Positions 10,367 to 22,929 of a stretch of 64,000 bases of DNA are shown piece after piece. The first letter of the stretch is position 1; each line of letters starts with the position of its first letter. The stretch is taken from assembly GCA_036346405.1 (NCBI GenBank), contig CM070557.1, positions 59,092,016-59,156,015 on the forward strand. The letters run 5' to 3'. The position numbers and the translations under genes are program-made. The notes beneath the pieces were generated by a model. That model was given only the letters and a program-made list of their open reading frames with translations. It ran no database searches and was not told the DNA's origin. This DNA is from Phyllostachys edulis (Eukaryota > Streptophyta > Magnoliopsida > Poales > Poaceae).

Positions 10367-12788
10367 ATGGCCAGGAGTTGGGACGAGGAGAATGATTTCG
10401 ACCTGGCGGACTATTCCAACCTCGACATGGACGCATGCATCCGCGCCATGCAGGAAAATGGGATGTCATCATCCTCCTCTTCCGCTGATTCGCAAGTCGC
10501 TGACATCAGCGAGATCAACAGGATGGATGAAGACTCACCGCCACAATCTGTGGTGGTTCCAGAGGAACCGGTCGTTCCGACTAGTTCGGAGCGTCCAAAA
10601 TCCTCTCAAAGCCCGGCCTGTACGACCGACGAAGAAGGTGAGGAAAATCCAGCCCCGCAATTCGAGAATCAATGTGCTCTCGATGCGATTATGGCTAACA
10701 GATACTCACCAACGGCCTCTGGCAATTCCAGGAGCCAACCGACATCTAGTAATGGTGTCGATGAAACCTCCACTAGTCGTGGGCCAAGTGGGAATCATCA
10801 AGCTCAGCATCCGATCGGCAATCTGCCGCATCAGGCTGAGTCTATGGCGAAAACCTCAGGAGACACTCATCACCGACCGCTCTCCATCGTGGGAACTCCT
10901 CACAGAAGCGTTGGAAAGCTCTCCATCAGTTACGATGGAAGCTCATCGGACGACCACTGTTGGAGGCACGAGGTCAACGCGATCGGAGATACAAATCAGA
11001 ATGCCGTGTACGGTCCTGCGCACCCTACCTCGGCACCACCTGTTGATGGAGATGGTGCGGGCCGTCAAGCACCAAATACCAGAGGTAACAGAATTGATGG
11101 ACGTCCGTCAGTTAACTCACCTAGTTCTGCCCCAGCCAACATAGGGAACCGGGCAGGACACACCGGGAGGTCGGGGGAATACTCAAGTCATCAGACGCCC
11201 AATAGAAGAGGAGACCCACCAAGACCTTCGGTGACAATACAAAATCTGCAGCGCGTTCGGGATATCCTAAATAATCCTGACCCTGCTCTCGCAGACACTC
11301 CAGGTTTTGTACAGATTGCAGGCCAGGTATCGGAGATCCTCCAAAGAGACCATGTCACGTCTGAAGCGCATCGAACAAAGGCACTCACAAAGTCACACAA
11401 TGACTTCATCCCAGCGTTCCTCCCTCAGTAGAGGGCAGCATGGTCATATTGGAGGCCGGTCGATACCGAGGCCACCTCGACGATTCCGACCCAGGAGTCA
11501 CGAGGGAAGGAGGCTTTTTCAGGAAGGCACTCTTTCTCCTCGTCAGGAGGAAAGATCACTTGGCCCCGATGATCTTCGACATCATCTAAGCCAGGTAGGC
11601 GGTCGGAGGAATAATACTAATGTCCACGACCGGATCGGGACGCTGGAGCTCCGGTACTCCAACATACGGAACCGGTCTCCAACCGATTATAATCCGGTAC
11701 CTTTCCAGAGGAGGCGCCATGAATCGATCACAGGTTGTCGAGCTTTCTCTGCAGGGCTCCAAGATGTGCTCTGGCCGAATAGATTTCGTCCAGCCAATAT
11801 GGATAAATTCAATGGGACTCAAAATCCTTTAGAATTTCTCCAGATTTACACTACCGCCATCAGAGCAGCTGGTGGCGACGAAAATGTAATGGCAAATTAC
11901 TTGCCCACGGTACTGGAAGGATCCGCCCGGTCATGGTTACTCAACCTACCGGTCGGGTCAATCTATACTTGGGAACAACTTTGCGACCTCTTGATTGCGA
12001 ACTTTCAGGGTACGTACGATCGCCCTGGAAAAGAAGATGACCTTCACCGGATCAGGCAAAACCCCAATGAAACGCTCCGGCAATACATCAAAAGGTTTAG
12101 CCAGGTTCGTAATTCGATACCGGAGGTCGCAGAATCTTCTGTTATTCAAGCTTTCAAAGCAGGGCTAAGAAACCGATGCTTCACTGAAGATATTGCAATG
12201 AATCCTCCACGAACAACAGTCGAGCTCTTCGACATGGCTGACAAATATGCAGCCGCTAGCGAAGCGGTCGAATGGAGCAAGACGATTGATCGGAAGGACA
12301 AGGTCCCGCAGCCAGGCTTGGATAAGCTAGAGAAGAAGCAGAGGAAGGCTCTCAAGAAGAAGAAAAACCGCAAACCGGACGACAAGGAAGTCCTTGCGGT
12401 TCCAGAGAAATTTACCAAGGGTAAGAAAGATTACACTGGTCGTGGCAAAACAAAGGCTACGACCGATGGATACAAGAAAAATAAGAAGTGGTGCCCACTT
12501 CACCAGCAGGCAGGGCATGATTTACGCACCTGCAGAGCCTGGCAAAAGAAGCTGGAAGATTATTATGCAGGTAAAGGCCCATTCCCCTCCGTACAGGAAT
12601 TCGGAGAGACAAGTTCTAAGAAGGACAAAGACGGAGACGAGGAAATGGAATACCAAGAACCACAACATACGGTTGATGTGATTTTTGGTGGTTCATCCTC
12701 GTACGACTCAAAGCGTCACTTGAAGGCCATGGAGCGGGAAGTGAACCTTACCGAAGCTCCGATCACCGCCAAGTCCCCTGTGGTCTGA
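10367..12788 (+). pseudogene. gag: gag of the Tat element, in two frames
   Basis: The first frame (10367-11431) starts MARSWDEENDFDLADYSN and is a Ser/Pro/Asn-rich N-terminal region. The second frame (11307-12788) overlaps it and holds the conserved part: the Retrotrans_gag domain from about residue 160 to 300 (starting MDKFNGTQNPLEF), a Lys-rich segment, then a zinc-knuckle-like WCPLHQQAGHDLRTC near residues 395-410. Gag forms the virus-like particle and packages the RNA. The change of frame near 11400 suggests an indel. A TGA at 12786 separates it from protease in another frame. Confidence 0.85.
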
Positions 12789-12789
12789 T

Positions 12790-14290
12790 CTGAGAATCTC
12801 CTTCAAAGAAAGAGGATCGCCCTTCCTTCGACTCACCTGTAGGTTCCCTATTGTTGTCGAGCCTACTATTAATAATTGCAAGGTTAATCGGGTCTTAATA
12901 GATGGAGGTAGTTCCTTAAATATTTTATTTGCGGGAGCATTAGAAGACATGCAGATTCCCAAGTCTAAGGTGAAACCAGTAAAATATGCCTTTCACGGCA
13001 TAGTACCTGGTTCGACCGCTAAACCAATAGGGCAGTTGTCCCTACCGGTTACGTTTGGAAAATCTGACAATTTCTGAACGGAAAGAATTTTGTTTGATGT
13101 GGTTGACTTCGAAACCGCATACAACGGAATCATTGGTCGTCCGGCTCTGGCAAAATTCTTGATAGCCACGCATTACGGTTATCAGAGTTTGAAAATGCCT
13201 GGACCGAAAGGTGTCATAACAGTTCGAGGTGATCGAAAGATGGCTTATGCATGCGATCGGAAATGTCTAGAACTGACCGACGAATTACCGACCAGGGAAA
13301 CTAATCCGCCAAAAATGCAGGTCAAGCACTCAAGGCCCAAGCTGACACCAAAACCCTCCGACCAGACAAAGGAGGTACCACTCGACCAAAGCGCTTCTCC
13401 AGGAGGCGCCAAGGTACTGGTCGGAACAAGACTCAACCCTAAATAGGAAGAGTCGCTCATCTCCTTCCTCCGAGCAAACCAGGACGTATTCGCCTGGCAG
13501 GCGTCCAACATGCCCGGAGTCCCCAGGGAGGTGATCGAGCACAGGCTAGCACTCCAGCCTGACAAGAAACCGGTCAAGCAGAAGCTTAGGCGCTTTGCAC
13601 CTGATCGGAAGGAGGCAATCCAGTCGGAGATTGACAAGCTTCTCGAGGCTGGGTTTATTCGTGAAGTCGACCACCCAGAGTGGCTCGCTAATCCTGTAAT
13701 GGTTAAAAAGGCCAATGGAAAGTGGCGAATGTGTATCGACTTTACAGATCTAAATAAAGCTTGTCCGAAGGATGATTTTCCCCTTCCACGCATTGATCAA
13801 CTTGTAGACTCTACTTCCGGGTGTGAGTTGTTAAGTTTTTTAGATGCATATTCGGGGTACCACCAGATTAATATGAATAAAAATGATGAAGAGAAGACTT
13901 CCTTCATTACTCCATATGGCACTTACTGTTATGTAAAGATGCCATTTGGTCTCAAAAATGCTGGTGCAACCTTCCAGAGGTTGATGCAGAAAACCTTTAA
14001 TCCTCAGATAGGTCGAAATCTAGAAGCTTACGTTGATGATCTGGTCGTAAAGAGCATCAACGCTAGCGATCATCTTTCCGACCTACACGAGACTTTCAAT
14101 AATTTAAGAAGGCATAATCTTAAGTTAAATCCGGAAAAGTGCGTGTTTGGAGTCTCCGCTGGCAAACTTCTTGGTTTCCTAGTTTCGGCTAGGGGCATAG
14201 AAGCTAACCCAAAGAAAGATCACTGACCATCGACTGGATCGCCCCCGACCACTTAAGAAGGAGGTTCGAAACTAATCGGTCAGATGGCGC
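12790..14290 (+). pseudogene. pol: pol: aspartic protease and reverse transcriptase
   Basis: The protease has the Tat-type active-site block LIDGGSSLNIL near 12895-12925. The same frame is cut by TGA at 13075-13077 and TAG at 13444-13446. Reverse transcriptase follows (13510-14226) with WRMCIDFTDLNKACPKDDFP, FLDAYSGYHQI, MPFGLKNAGATFQRLM and the catalytic YVDDLVV (about 14027-14047). The frame ends at a TGA at 14224. The thumb/connection region up to about 14300 is degraded with indels. Both in-frame stops are one C-to-T change away from a sense codon expected in the family (CGA and CAG), suggesting decay of methylated DNA. That last point is inference. Confidence 0.88.
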
Positions 14291-14307
14291 TAAGTCGTTT
14301 ATAGCGG

Positions 14308-15730
14308 TTGGGTGAAAAAGGATTACCTTTCTTTAAACTTCTCCTGAAACATGGAAGTTTCGAATGGACTAAAGAAGCAGACGATGCCTTTGCAGAGCTT
14401 AAGAAATACCTCACGAGTGCCCCGATCTTAGTCTCTCCAAGATCGGGAGAAACATTACTGATCTACGTGGCTGCAACGCCACACACAATAATGGTGTCTT
14501 GGTCGAGAACACGCACAATGTCCAACGACAAGATATTACGTGGTTTAAGTCTTACATGGACCAAAGGAACGATATCCACAGGTACAAAAGTTTCTCTATG
14601 GTCTCCTTATGGCTTCAAGGAAATTAAGGCATTACTTTCAAGCTCACAAAGTGGTCGTACCGACCGGATATCCCCTTGGTCAAGTCCTTAGCAACAGGGA
14701 ATCGTCAGGACGAATAGCAAAATGGGCAGTCGAGCTAGGGACGTTCGATCTCCATTTTATCTCACGAACAGCAATCAAGTCCCAGGCGATAGCAGAATTC
14801 ATCGCCGAATGGACAAACCCTGAACCCACCCAAGGGCCCAAATACGAACACCACGACGAGTGGACAATGTACTTTGATGGTTCCTTGATGCTCAAAGGAT
14901 CGGGGGCTGGAGTCGTCTTGATATCCCCTACTGGCGAACACCTTAAGTACGCCATCCAGTTAAACTTTCCTGCCACCAATAATGTGGCAGAATACGAAGG
15001 CTTACTGGGAGGACTCCGAGCAGCTCGTGCGCTCGGGATTCGCAAATTACTAGTGAAAGGCGATTCTCAACTAGTAGCGAATCAAGTAGGGAAAGAGTAT
15101 CAATGCTCGAGTACCAAGATGTCATCTTATTTGGCGGAAGTACGGAAACTCGAAAAGCATTTCTTCGGTCTCCAGATCCAATACATTCCTAGAAAGGAAA
15201 ACTTTCTAGCAGACCAGTTGGCACGAATGGCCTCAGCCAGGTCCGTCGTCCCGCCCGGAGTTTTCCTCGAGCAACTCGATTCACCCTCGGTGGTCGAGCA
15301 TTCCGAGGACATAGATGTTCCCAAGGAGGTTTTAAACCTTGATTCTGTGAACATGGATGCTCCACAGCTCGTTGATGGTTGCCGCCGTCACGACCATGGT
15401 AGAGATTGGATGACATCGATCTACAATTATCTTCAGCATGACCTAATTCCAGAGGATGATGTAGAGGCCGATCGCCTCGCGCGAAAAGCCAAATCATACA
15501 CTCTTATTGAACGTACCTTGTATAAACGAGGATCTCACGGAGTGTTGATGAGATGCATATCTCAATCGGATGGCATTAAGTTGCTGACCGAAATTCATGG
15601 AGGAGTCTGTGGAGCACATCATTCCTACAGAACACTGGTCGGTAAAGCCTTCAGGCAAGGATACTCTTCGCCAATCGCCCTTCATGATGCAAAAGAGCTC
15701 AGAACGGCGCGCATAATGTCGGTTTCATAG
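14308..15730 (+). pseudogene. pol: pol: connection and RNase H
   Basis: The frame at 14308-14691 begins GEKGLPFFKLLLKHG, the conserved segment after RT. The frame then shifts to 14609-15730. RNase H (RVT_3 type) shows MYFDGS, then NNVAEYEGLLGGL, then GDSQLV as the successive acidic catalytic blocks, and LADQLARMAS near its end. It removes the RNA strand of the RNA-DNA hybrid. The end of the frame (GVCGAHHSYRTLVGKAFRQG) is the start of the integrase zinc-binding region, and it breaks before the CxxC pair. Confidence 0.85.
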
Positions 15731-15757
15731 CGCATAAGTACATCACCGTCACAAGCT

Positions 15758-16642
15758 TTGCAAACCATCCCTCTTTCTTGGCCTTTTGCGACCTGGGGAC
15801 TAGACATTCTGGGACCTTTCCCAAAAGCACCCGGGGGCTTCGAATTCCTTTTCGTCATGATTGACACGTTTGCAAAATGGATTGAAGCCGAGCCAGTTGT
15901 TAAAACTACAACTGAAGCCGCTAAGAGATTTCTCACAAGAAATGTGATCACACGATTTGGTGTACCTAGTCGTATAATCACGGATAACGGTGCCCAGTTC
16001 TCTAGTGGTAATTTTCAAGAATTCTGTGAGAACCTAGGTATCAAGATACATTTCGCTTCAGTTGCTCATCCACAAAGCAACGGAGCAGCCGAGCGTGCCA
16101 ATGGAATCCTAATGCAAGGAATCAAACGACGAGTATTCGACCAGTTAATAAAACGGTCAGGAGCTTGGGTTCAAGAACTTCCTTCTGTATTATGGGCCGT
16201 TCGTACTTCAAGTAGTTGTGCGACCGGTGAAACACCATTCTTTTTGGTTTATGGTGCCGAAGCCATGCTTCCTCCAGAACTAAAGCTTGGCTCTGCTCGG
16301 ACCGATTGTTTCAATGAAAACGATCAGATTGAACGACGACTCGACGACATCAATTTTCTAGAAGAACGACGAAATCAAGCCTTGATACGATCATCCATCT
16401 ACCAACAAGCCATGCGCCGGTATCACAGTCGTAAGGTGCAACCTCGCAGCCTAGCTGTAGGTGATCTGGTTCTCAGAAAAATTCAGAGCCAAGCAAATCG
16501 CAACAAACTTTCCCCCAAATGGGAAGGTCCATACACTGTGGTCGAAGTAACCAGGCCAGGTTCGGTACGCTTGGCCATGTCCGATGGGCAAGTTTTGTCT
16601 AATTCATGGAATATTGATCAATTACGTAAGTTCTTTGTCTAA
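15758..16642 (+). pseudogene. pol: pol: integrase core, DDE intact
   Basis: Open frame of 294 codons ending TAA at 16640-16642. It has the rve catalytic acids in WGLDILGPF, ITDNGAQF and NGAAERANG, the family's LPSVLWAVRTS block, and the C-terminal LSPKWEGPYTVVEV (SH3-like) region. The N-terminal HHCC zinc finger lies partly in the preceding frame and is disrupted near 15700. There is no chromodomain, as expected outside the chromoviruses. Confidence 0.9.
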
Positions 16643-17654
16643 ATTCATTTCTTATAAGTATTTTTATTTCTCTTTAAGATGCATTTCCTTTATATAAACA
16701 ACATGTTATAAATGGCATTTTTCCTTTGTCAATAAGTATCATTGTTTATACTTGTTATTCATAACACTGGTTACATATTCTTATTGCTGTTGTAAAACTG
16801 GTCGGAGAAGATTTCTATTTTTTCTTCGATATCCTTTTTTCAAGGATCTCTCTTACTCTATGGCTTCGACTTCTTCGTCTCATGCCATCACGGTCCTAGT
16901 CGTGATCATTGCTCCAATGATTCCCACGAGCGACCACAATCATTTTCTCCAGAAAATGTACGAGTAGCAAGAGTTTCACAACAGCAATTTTTTATGATTT
17001 CTTATCTGCTTAAGACTTTGAAGTTTTACCCTTATTTATTTCGTCATTCTGTTCTACTCTTGTTTGGCTACTGGTCGGGACACGGAAAGCCTCCTAGTCG
17101 AAGTCTCTCCTCTCTGCATGTGGTCTTGCCCACTGGAAGGAGCTTCCTAGCGACGGTCTTTTCTTACGATCCTCGCTACCAGTCGAACCCGAGCATGAGC
17201 ACGTTTGGAGGAATATCTCTTCTTAAACTTCGAATCTTAACAACCTTTTACGACCAGTTTTTGATATGAGTATGAGCAAAGATAGTTGTTGCTTTCCTAT
17301 TTTGCATACATTTCTTGCACAAATTATATATCATCATAATCAGTCTTGTGATTTCTATCGACCCTATATGGTACTACACGGTATTCCGATTCCGGAACTA
17401 ATCTAGACTAGTTGAAATCATACACTGGTTCCGACCATGATCATTTCCTAGTGTTCACTAGATTTTTTCTTATCAGAATCCACCTATATACCATGGTCGT
17501 AGTTATTACTCATTTTCTTAGTCTACTGCTTTTTTAGTAATGTTCATCTACTATATAAGCAGTCGGGGGCTAGGAAGTATATGAGTATTTAACGAATAAT
17601 TAATATAGATAAATCAAAGATTTCATTGATGTTTAAAGTTTCATTACATATCAT
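16643..17654. other. Non-coding spacer between integrase and antisense gene
   Basis: AT-rich 1 kb with no convincing ORF. It carries many copies of the word GGTCG/CGACC, as does the rest of the element, and probably holds the 3' end of the antisense transcript. Confidence 0.5.
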
Positions 17655-20603
17655 TCATTTGTCGGAACCTCCCGATTGGTCGCTACGCGTTGGAGATACA
17701 GCTTCCATTTCCTCCGCAACCTTATTTCCGAGAGGTTTTACTTCCTCGAGTAACCTGGTTGCTTCATCGTCCGAGCAGTCGAAGTCCTCTTCAACTACTC
17801 CAAGATGAATAGAGGGGTTGGCAGCCTTCAGTTTTGCCAAAGCAACACTAACTCCACTAGCGATAGATTCCTTCATTGTCTTGGCATAGTTCTCTCGGAG
17901 GTCTTTTATCACACCCTTGAGATCTTCGATCTGCTGGCCGTGAAAATTGATCTTCTCTGACAGATCTCCAAAGTTGGGCAGTTGTGTTCCCGACCCTAGG
18001 TCGAAGAGCATCCTGTTCACAGCCTTGACCTTTTCATCAATACTGCATTCGAGCACGGCCCCTTGGCCATGCTCGAATTCAAGAGCCTTCTCTGCTCTGT
18101 TGAGTGCTTGATCTTTTTCTGCACGAACAGATTAGAAGATAAAACATAGATACCAAATGACAAAAAGAATACACTAGTCAAGTCTACGACCAGTTACCAT
18201 TGATTTTCTTCTCACAAGAATCAAAAACTTCCTTTTGCCTGGTCATCACGTATTCGATCGACCGGTCTTTATTCTGGCATTCTTCCAGAAGCTTTGCTAT
18301 TGTGGCTTCTCTCACCACAATTTCTTCTTTGATTTTATCTAAATCTGTCAAATTAGATAAGATTAGATAATCGAAAAAGATGGTTAAAAGCAAGGAAAGA
18401 GAAGCCAAAGAGAAAAAGTTTCTTACTTTCTAATTCGGAGTGTTTATGCTCCAGATCCTTTATTCGTTGGGTTAAACCTCCAACTATAGCAAAATTCTCG
18501 ACCACATGCTACATACACAGCATTTTCTCTTTAGGTTTTTTCAATAAAACTTTTTAGAAAGATAATACAATAAAAATAGTCGTAAACACTTACCCGAATA
18601 ACTACATCATTATATTCGGCGAAAATATTGTCAGGACTCGTCTTAGCTTGACGATCCGACAATCTCCCCCAGGCCTCATCAAGCTCCTTATCCTCGATAA
18701 AACGGGGGTGGAAAGGGAACTTGTTAGGTTGAGAAGAACTACTAACAGGGGGTGGAACCTGTTGAAAGTCTCCAGGGATGACTACCTCCGTAGACGGAGT
18801 TAGAATCACCAGGGGATCCTGAGCAGACGTGGATATCTGCTCGGGGGATCCTCCGACCACTTTGTCCTCAGCAGTTTTAGCTTGAGGAGCATTCTGGTCG
18901 GAAACCTCCTCGGTCACTTGGACCTCAGGAACTTCTTCCTGAGGAACGTTCTGGTCGGAAGCGACCGGAACACCAGCAGACCTAAATAAAAGGAAGAAAA
19001 GAACTTCAGGGTTTCAGCATATCAAAGAATTTCTAAGGTACATACTCATATAACATTTTCGTTTGTACATACCTGGTCGATTTCTTAGTTTTAACCTTGT
19101 AGCGCACTGGCACAAAATCTACAGCGCTTGCTTTTCTTTTCTTTTTCTCGACCAATTTTGCCAGTTCGGAACTGGTAGGGCTGGTCGTACCCCTCACATC
19201 CTCTGACAAGAAATCGGAGACCATGTTCTCAACTAACTGGTCGAGGACAGGATCCCTAATCACTTGATCAGAGGATGTGGTCACATCAACCTTCAGAGCA
19301 GTTGCTTCTGTAGCAACTGTCCGGTCGTGAACGACCACTTGGGGGCTCACGACCACCGCAGCTCTACTCTGCGGGCAACTGGTCTCTCCTACCTAAATCC
19401 AACAAATGCATTAGGTGATGAAATTTCTCATCTAAAATATATATATATCTCCTATATAAGTGCTCCTTTACCTTAGGAAAATCATCCTCCTCCATGGCCT
19501 CCGGGCAGGAGTCAGTAGGAACCACGGTTGGGTTAAGATCTCCATCTGATGGAGCAAACCTTAATCCTACCATCTGTACATATGAGCATAATTAGAAATG
19601 GATCAGAAAGTATATATAAAAGATGAAGAACAAATTGATTATCTACCTTAAGCCTCCTCAGTCTCTCTTCTTCGGAGACGACTGCCAGGATATCTGGGAA
19701 CAAAGCCTTCTCGCTAGGCTTCTTTTCGCAAATCAATCTAACCCTTTCTCTGACCTCTTCAGAGGAAAGTACTTTGGAAAGGTAAAAACAAAAGAAGGTT
19801 AAAGGTTATAAGATAATCAATTTAAACTGCTATTCTGGTCGGAGCTTCATCAAAGGACTAACCACCTCCGGGATCCTTGATCGCTTCATCACGACCGGCA
19901 TACCAGAGCAGGGAATGGTCTCGGAGCTTCAGGGGACTAATTCGGCGAGTGGTGAAATCCATCACCACATGCCAGGAAGTCAACCCCTTATTCCTGAGAT
20001 CATAGATGGCCTGCACACATCTTCCGACCACCCCTGTCTTCTCGACGGTCTCCCTCCACTTCGGATTCTCGACCGCCCTCTTCCCGGCGAAGTAGAGGCC
20101 ATCATCTTTCGTGACCGACATGTAGAACCATTTCTTTTTCCATGTCGACCACGAAGATTTCGAGTACATCGGAATGTACTCATCGGCCTTTCCGTCGTGA
20201 AGGCGCAGCGTGCACTCTCCAGGAGCCGCTGTTGGTTTTCCGCATATCGCCATCTTATAGAAATACCTGAAAAGCTTCAAATTTGGGCGCACTCCCAGGT
20301 ACGCTTCGCACAAATATACGAATATGCAGATATTGGCGATAGAGTTCGGAGCTAAATTCACCAACTCGATCTCGTAGCGCTCGTAACTTGCGCGAAGAAA
20401 CTTATCTTGTGGCGACCTCGGCCAAGACTCGACGTACGCGAGGAAGATTGGGATTTCCCCTTCCTCACGACTCGGGAAATACTCTCCAGATGCTGATCTC
20501 CATTTGATCAAACTTCTATCTGGAAGCATCCCACTCTTTCCAACGCCTGGAGCTTCTTCTCGCTCAAATCTGCGATCGCCCACTTGGTGATTGCGTCCGA
20601 CAT
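17655..20603 (-). pseudogene. Antisense spliced gene of the Tat element (gypsy-type transposon protein)
   Basis: On the strand opposite pol, an ATG at 20601-20603 begins MSDAITKWAIADLSEKKLQ. A frame change near 20520-20550 leads into a 240-codon stretch with YEIELVNLAPNSIANICIF and YLCEAYLGVRPNLKLF, which matches the Pfam Transposase_28 (putative gypsy type transposon) pattern. Further exons follow, separated by GT-AG introns: about 19647-19772, 19471-19574, 19074-19392, 18595-18982, 18427-18515, 18200-18345 and 17655-18130. The later exons are acidic and coiled-coil-like (KIKEEIVVREATIAKLLEE; EKINFHGQQIEDLKGVIKDL). Such antisense genes are a known trait of the Tat lineage and their function is unknown. 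The frameshift in the first exon suggests this copy is inactive. Confidence 0.75.
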
Positions 20604-20950
20604 TGTTGGATATGGAGAAGTGGCTAAAAGAAATTCCTTGGATAGGAAGAACGGAAGTGCTCGGAGAGGTTTCTTGGCAGGGAGATAGGGAGATTGAAGA
20701 AGAACTGTAAGCGTAAAAGTCTCAATATTTGCCACAAAAGAGATTTTATAGCTTTTTTGGACCGGAAGCTACCAGAAGTCCAACGGACAAATACCTTTTT
20801 GTCCAACGGACAGAAGGACTCTTAGGTTCCCAAGGCAGTTTCTCAACTTTAGATGAATACAGACCACTTCGTGAATCACGACATTTAATGCGGGTCTGTC
20901 CCGATATGATTTCATCGGAAGATTGTGTTCACACGACCAGATTCATTTAA

Positions 20951-20965
20951 AGTTCGGGGGCTAGC
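20951..20965 (+). promoter_or_regulatory. Polypurine tract of the Tat element
   Basis: AGTTCGGGGGCTAGC lies immediately before the 3' LTR, the expected site of plus-strand priming. The minus-strand element at 35239-41878 has the same GGGGGCTAG core before its LTR. Confidence 0.75.
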
Positions 20966-21707
20966 TGACGAGGATTAAAACCTCTATACATAATAAGGGA
21001 CCATATGTCTTCATGGTCGTAACCTCATAATAAGGGACCATACGTCTTCATGGTCGTAACCCCTAAGGATAAACGACCTCACTGGTCGTAAAGATTCCAG
21101 AGGTTACATAATGGGTACCCTGGTCGGACAAGGTCCGGTGCCTAGTCTCCGACCAGTTAAGCTGCTCGTAGAAGGTATGAACTAAACATCCAGATCTAAC
21201 TGTGAGTATATTCTTTACCGTGTGATGCATGGAACACGTGCTGTATTCCATACCATGCGACGTTATATAAACCTGAGACACTGACAAGCAACCACCATGC
21301 GGTTAAGTATCTCACAAACACTTAACTGCTCAACGGTTGATAAATCCATCAACCGGCGCTCTCCTCCGACCAGTCGCAACGCTTCACTACAGGCGTTCCC
21401 TCCAGGAGTAACTGCCACCCCTTCAAAGGTTATTTAAAGAGTGAAGCCTCGGAGGAGAAAAAGGGGAAAAAAGGAGAACAAGGCAACAACGAGCAGATAG
21501 AAGGAAGCATAAGTCTGGTGCTTTAAGTCTGTTTCGTCACAAAGCAAGTATTACTCTCGATAATTAGGTTTAGTCCAAAGGTTCGATCGTAGGCACCCCT
21601 GTAATAGCCAGCCATATCAATAAAGAGCAAATTTCATAATCTACCAGAAGATCCTCGCGCCATTTTCTCTGTTTATTTTCATAAGATCGGCAACTTGATC
21701 GTCGACA
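20966..21707 (+). repeat. 3' LTR of the Tat element
   Basis: It begins TGACGAGGATT and ends GTCGACA, 742 bp, with TATATAAA at 21264-21271. It matches 9527-10267 along its full length with scattered substitutions and short indels. Confidence 0.92.
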
Positions 21708-22929
21708 TGTATATTGTTAAGAAAGGGGACAAGGAAAATGACAGGGTGCCACTAAGTGACCCCATTCAATGTATGATCCACGTATGTGTTTGCATTAAAT
21801 GCTCATGTACTTGTGTGGCGGAGGAAACCAAGAATGGGTAGGGCTGGCAGGTGGGACCAGTCAAATGTAGAGTCATTCAGGTCAAAGGGGGAGGTCCTGA
21901 CCCACACCGGAGGTCCAACTGGTGAAGGAGGTCCTGTCGGCTTAGGAGGTCCTAAACCCACAAGACAAAAGAGGTCACAGCACACACAGGGAAGGTATGG
22001 ACATGAGGAGGTCCAAAGACCTGCTCACAAGAGGTCTGAAGGTCAAGATCGAAGGCCAGGGGGAGGTCTTGACGACCAGGATGAACCCGAGGGAGGTCCT
22101 GGCGGTCAAGGGGAAGTGCCAAGGGGGTTCAAATGGACATAAAGAGGAAGAGGAAGTTAAAGAGGGGAGTTCCAGAAGATTCAAGTCAACAAGGAAATGG
22201 TCTGAACCCCAAAGAGGTTCGAGCCTAGAAAAGGGTAGTCTAGACATAAAGAAGGTCTAGACTCACAGAAGTGTTCCAAACATAAGGAGACATGGCTCCC
22301 AAGAGATAGCCAGACAAGAGGGAGGTCTGGGCATAAGAGTACGCCCAACCAAAGGAGGAAGGTCAAAACCACATGGATGACCCAGACCTTAGAGGAGGTC
22401 TAGCTACAAGGGATGCCTAAACCTCAAGGGAGGTTTAAACTACAAAAGAGAGATTAAGAGAGAGGTCTCGACCCAAAGGTGGTCTGGACCAAGGAGGTAG
22501 ACTAGACATAATAACATGTCTAAACAAGATGGTGGGAAAGAGATCTGGGCATAGGGAGAACAGGTCCTACTAAGAAAAGAAGAGATAGCTCCAGGGAGCT
22601 AAAGTAACACCAAAAGAACCAAACTTTTGATTAGTTGAAGTTTAGTTTAGTCATTTTAAACACTTCAAATTCTGTAAATCTCAAGTTAAGTTTTGAATTC
22701 TCATCAAAACCAAATGGTTCTTTTTATTTTGAAAATTTTCAAAAAGGCTTTGAAAATCAGGGCGTTACAAAACATAACAATATCATGTATTTCCAATAGA
22801 CCATCAAGTACTATTTGAGGCACATTTGCACCAACATATCCAAGTGTAAACATCACACTACAAAAAAGTCCAAAAAAAACAACACCCACGCTTACATCAC
22901 AATGACCAGCAAAATAACTAGTTTGACAG

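Larger units (their letters stand above)
9527..21707 (+). mobile_element. Ty3/gypsy retrotransposon, Tat lineage, 12.2 kb, decayed
   Basis: Complete LTR element with 5-bp target duplication TGTAT (9522-9526 and 21708-21712), two LTRs of about 741 bp, primer-binding site, gag, protease, reverse transcriptase, RNase H and integrase, then an antisense spliced gene before the 3' LTR. Integrase after RT/RNase H defines Ty3/gypsy. The antisense gene and the DGGSS protease signature fit the Tat lineage (the RIRE2-like group). There is no chromodomain after the integrase. Coding frames contain stops and shifts, so this copy is not autonomous. The LTRs differ at roughly 5 percent by eye, including the mutated 5' terminus TA instead of TG. 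Confidence 0.93.
6590..22769. mobile_element. Solo LTR (about 4 kb) split by a nested Tat element
   Basis: The ends are TGTAGCG (6590) and CGTTACA (22763-22769), near-perfect LTR termini, with a 5-bp target duplication AAACA at 6585-6589 and 22770-22774. Copy B retains the single empty site AAACA at 53291-53295. Subtracting the nested element leaves about 4.0 kb with no second LTR, primer site or pol gene, so a solo LTR is the simplest reading. The parts 6590-9526 and 21708-22769 are rich in a degenerate AGGAGGTCC/GAGGTCTG motif. ORFs at 8968-9354 fall in this LTR and match nothing recognised. Confidence 0.8.
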
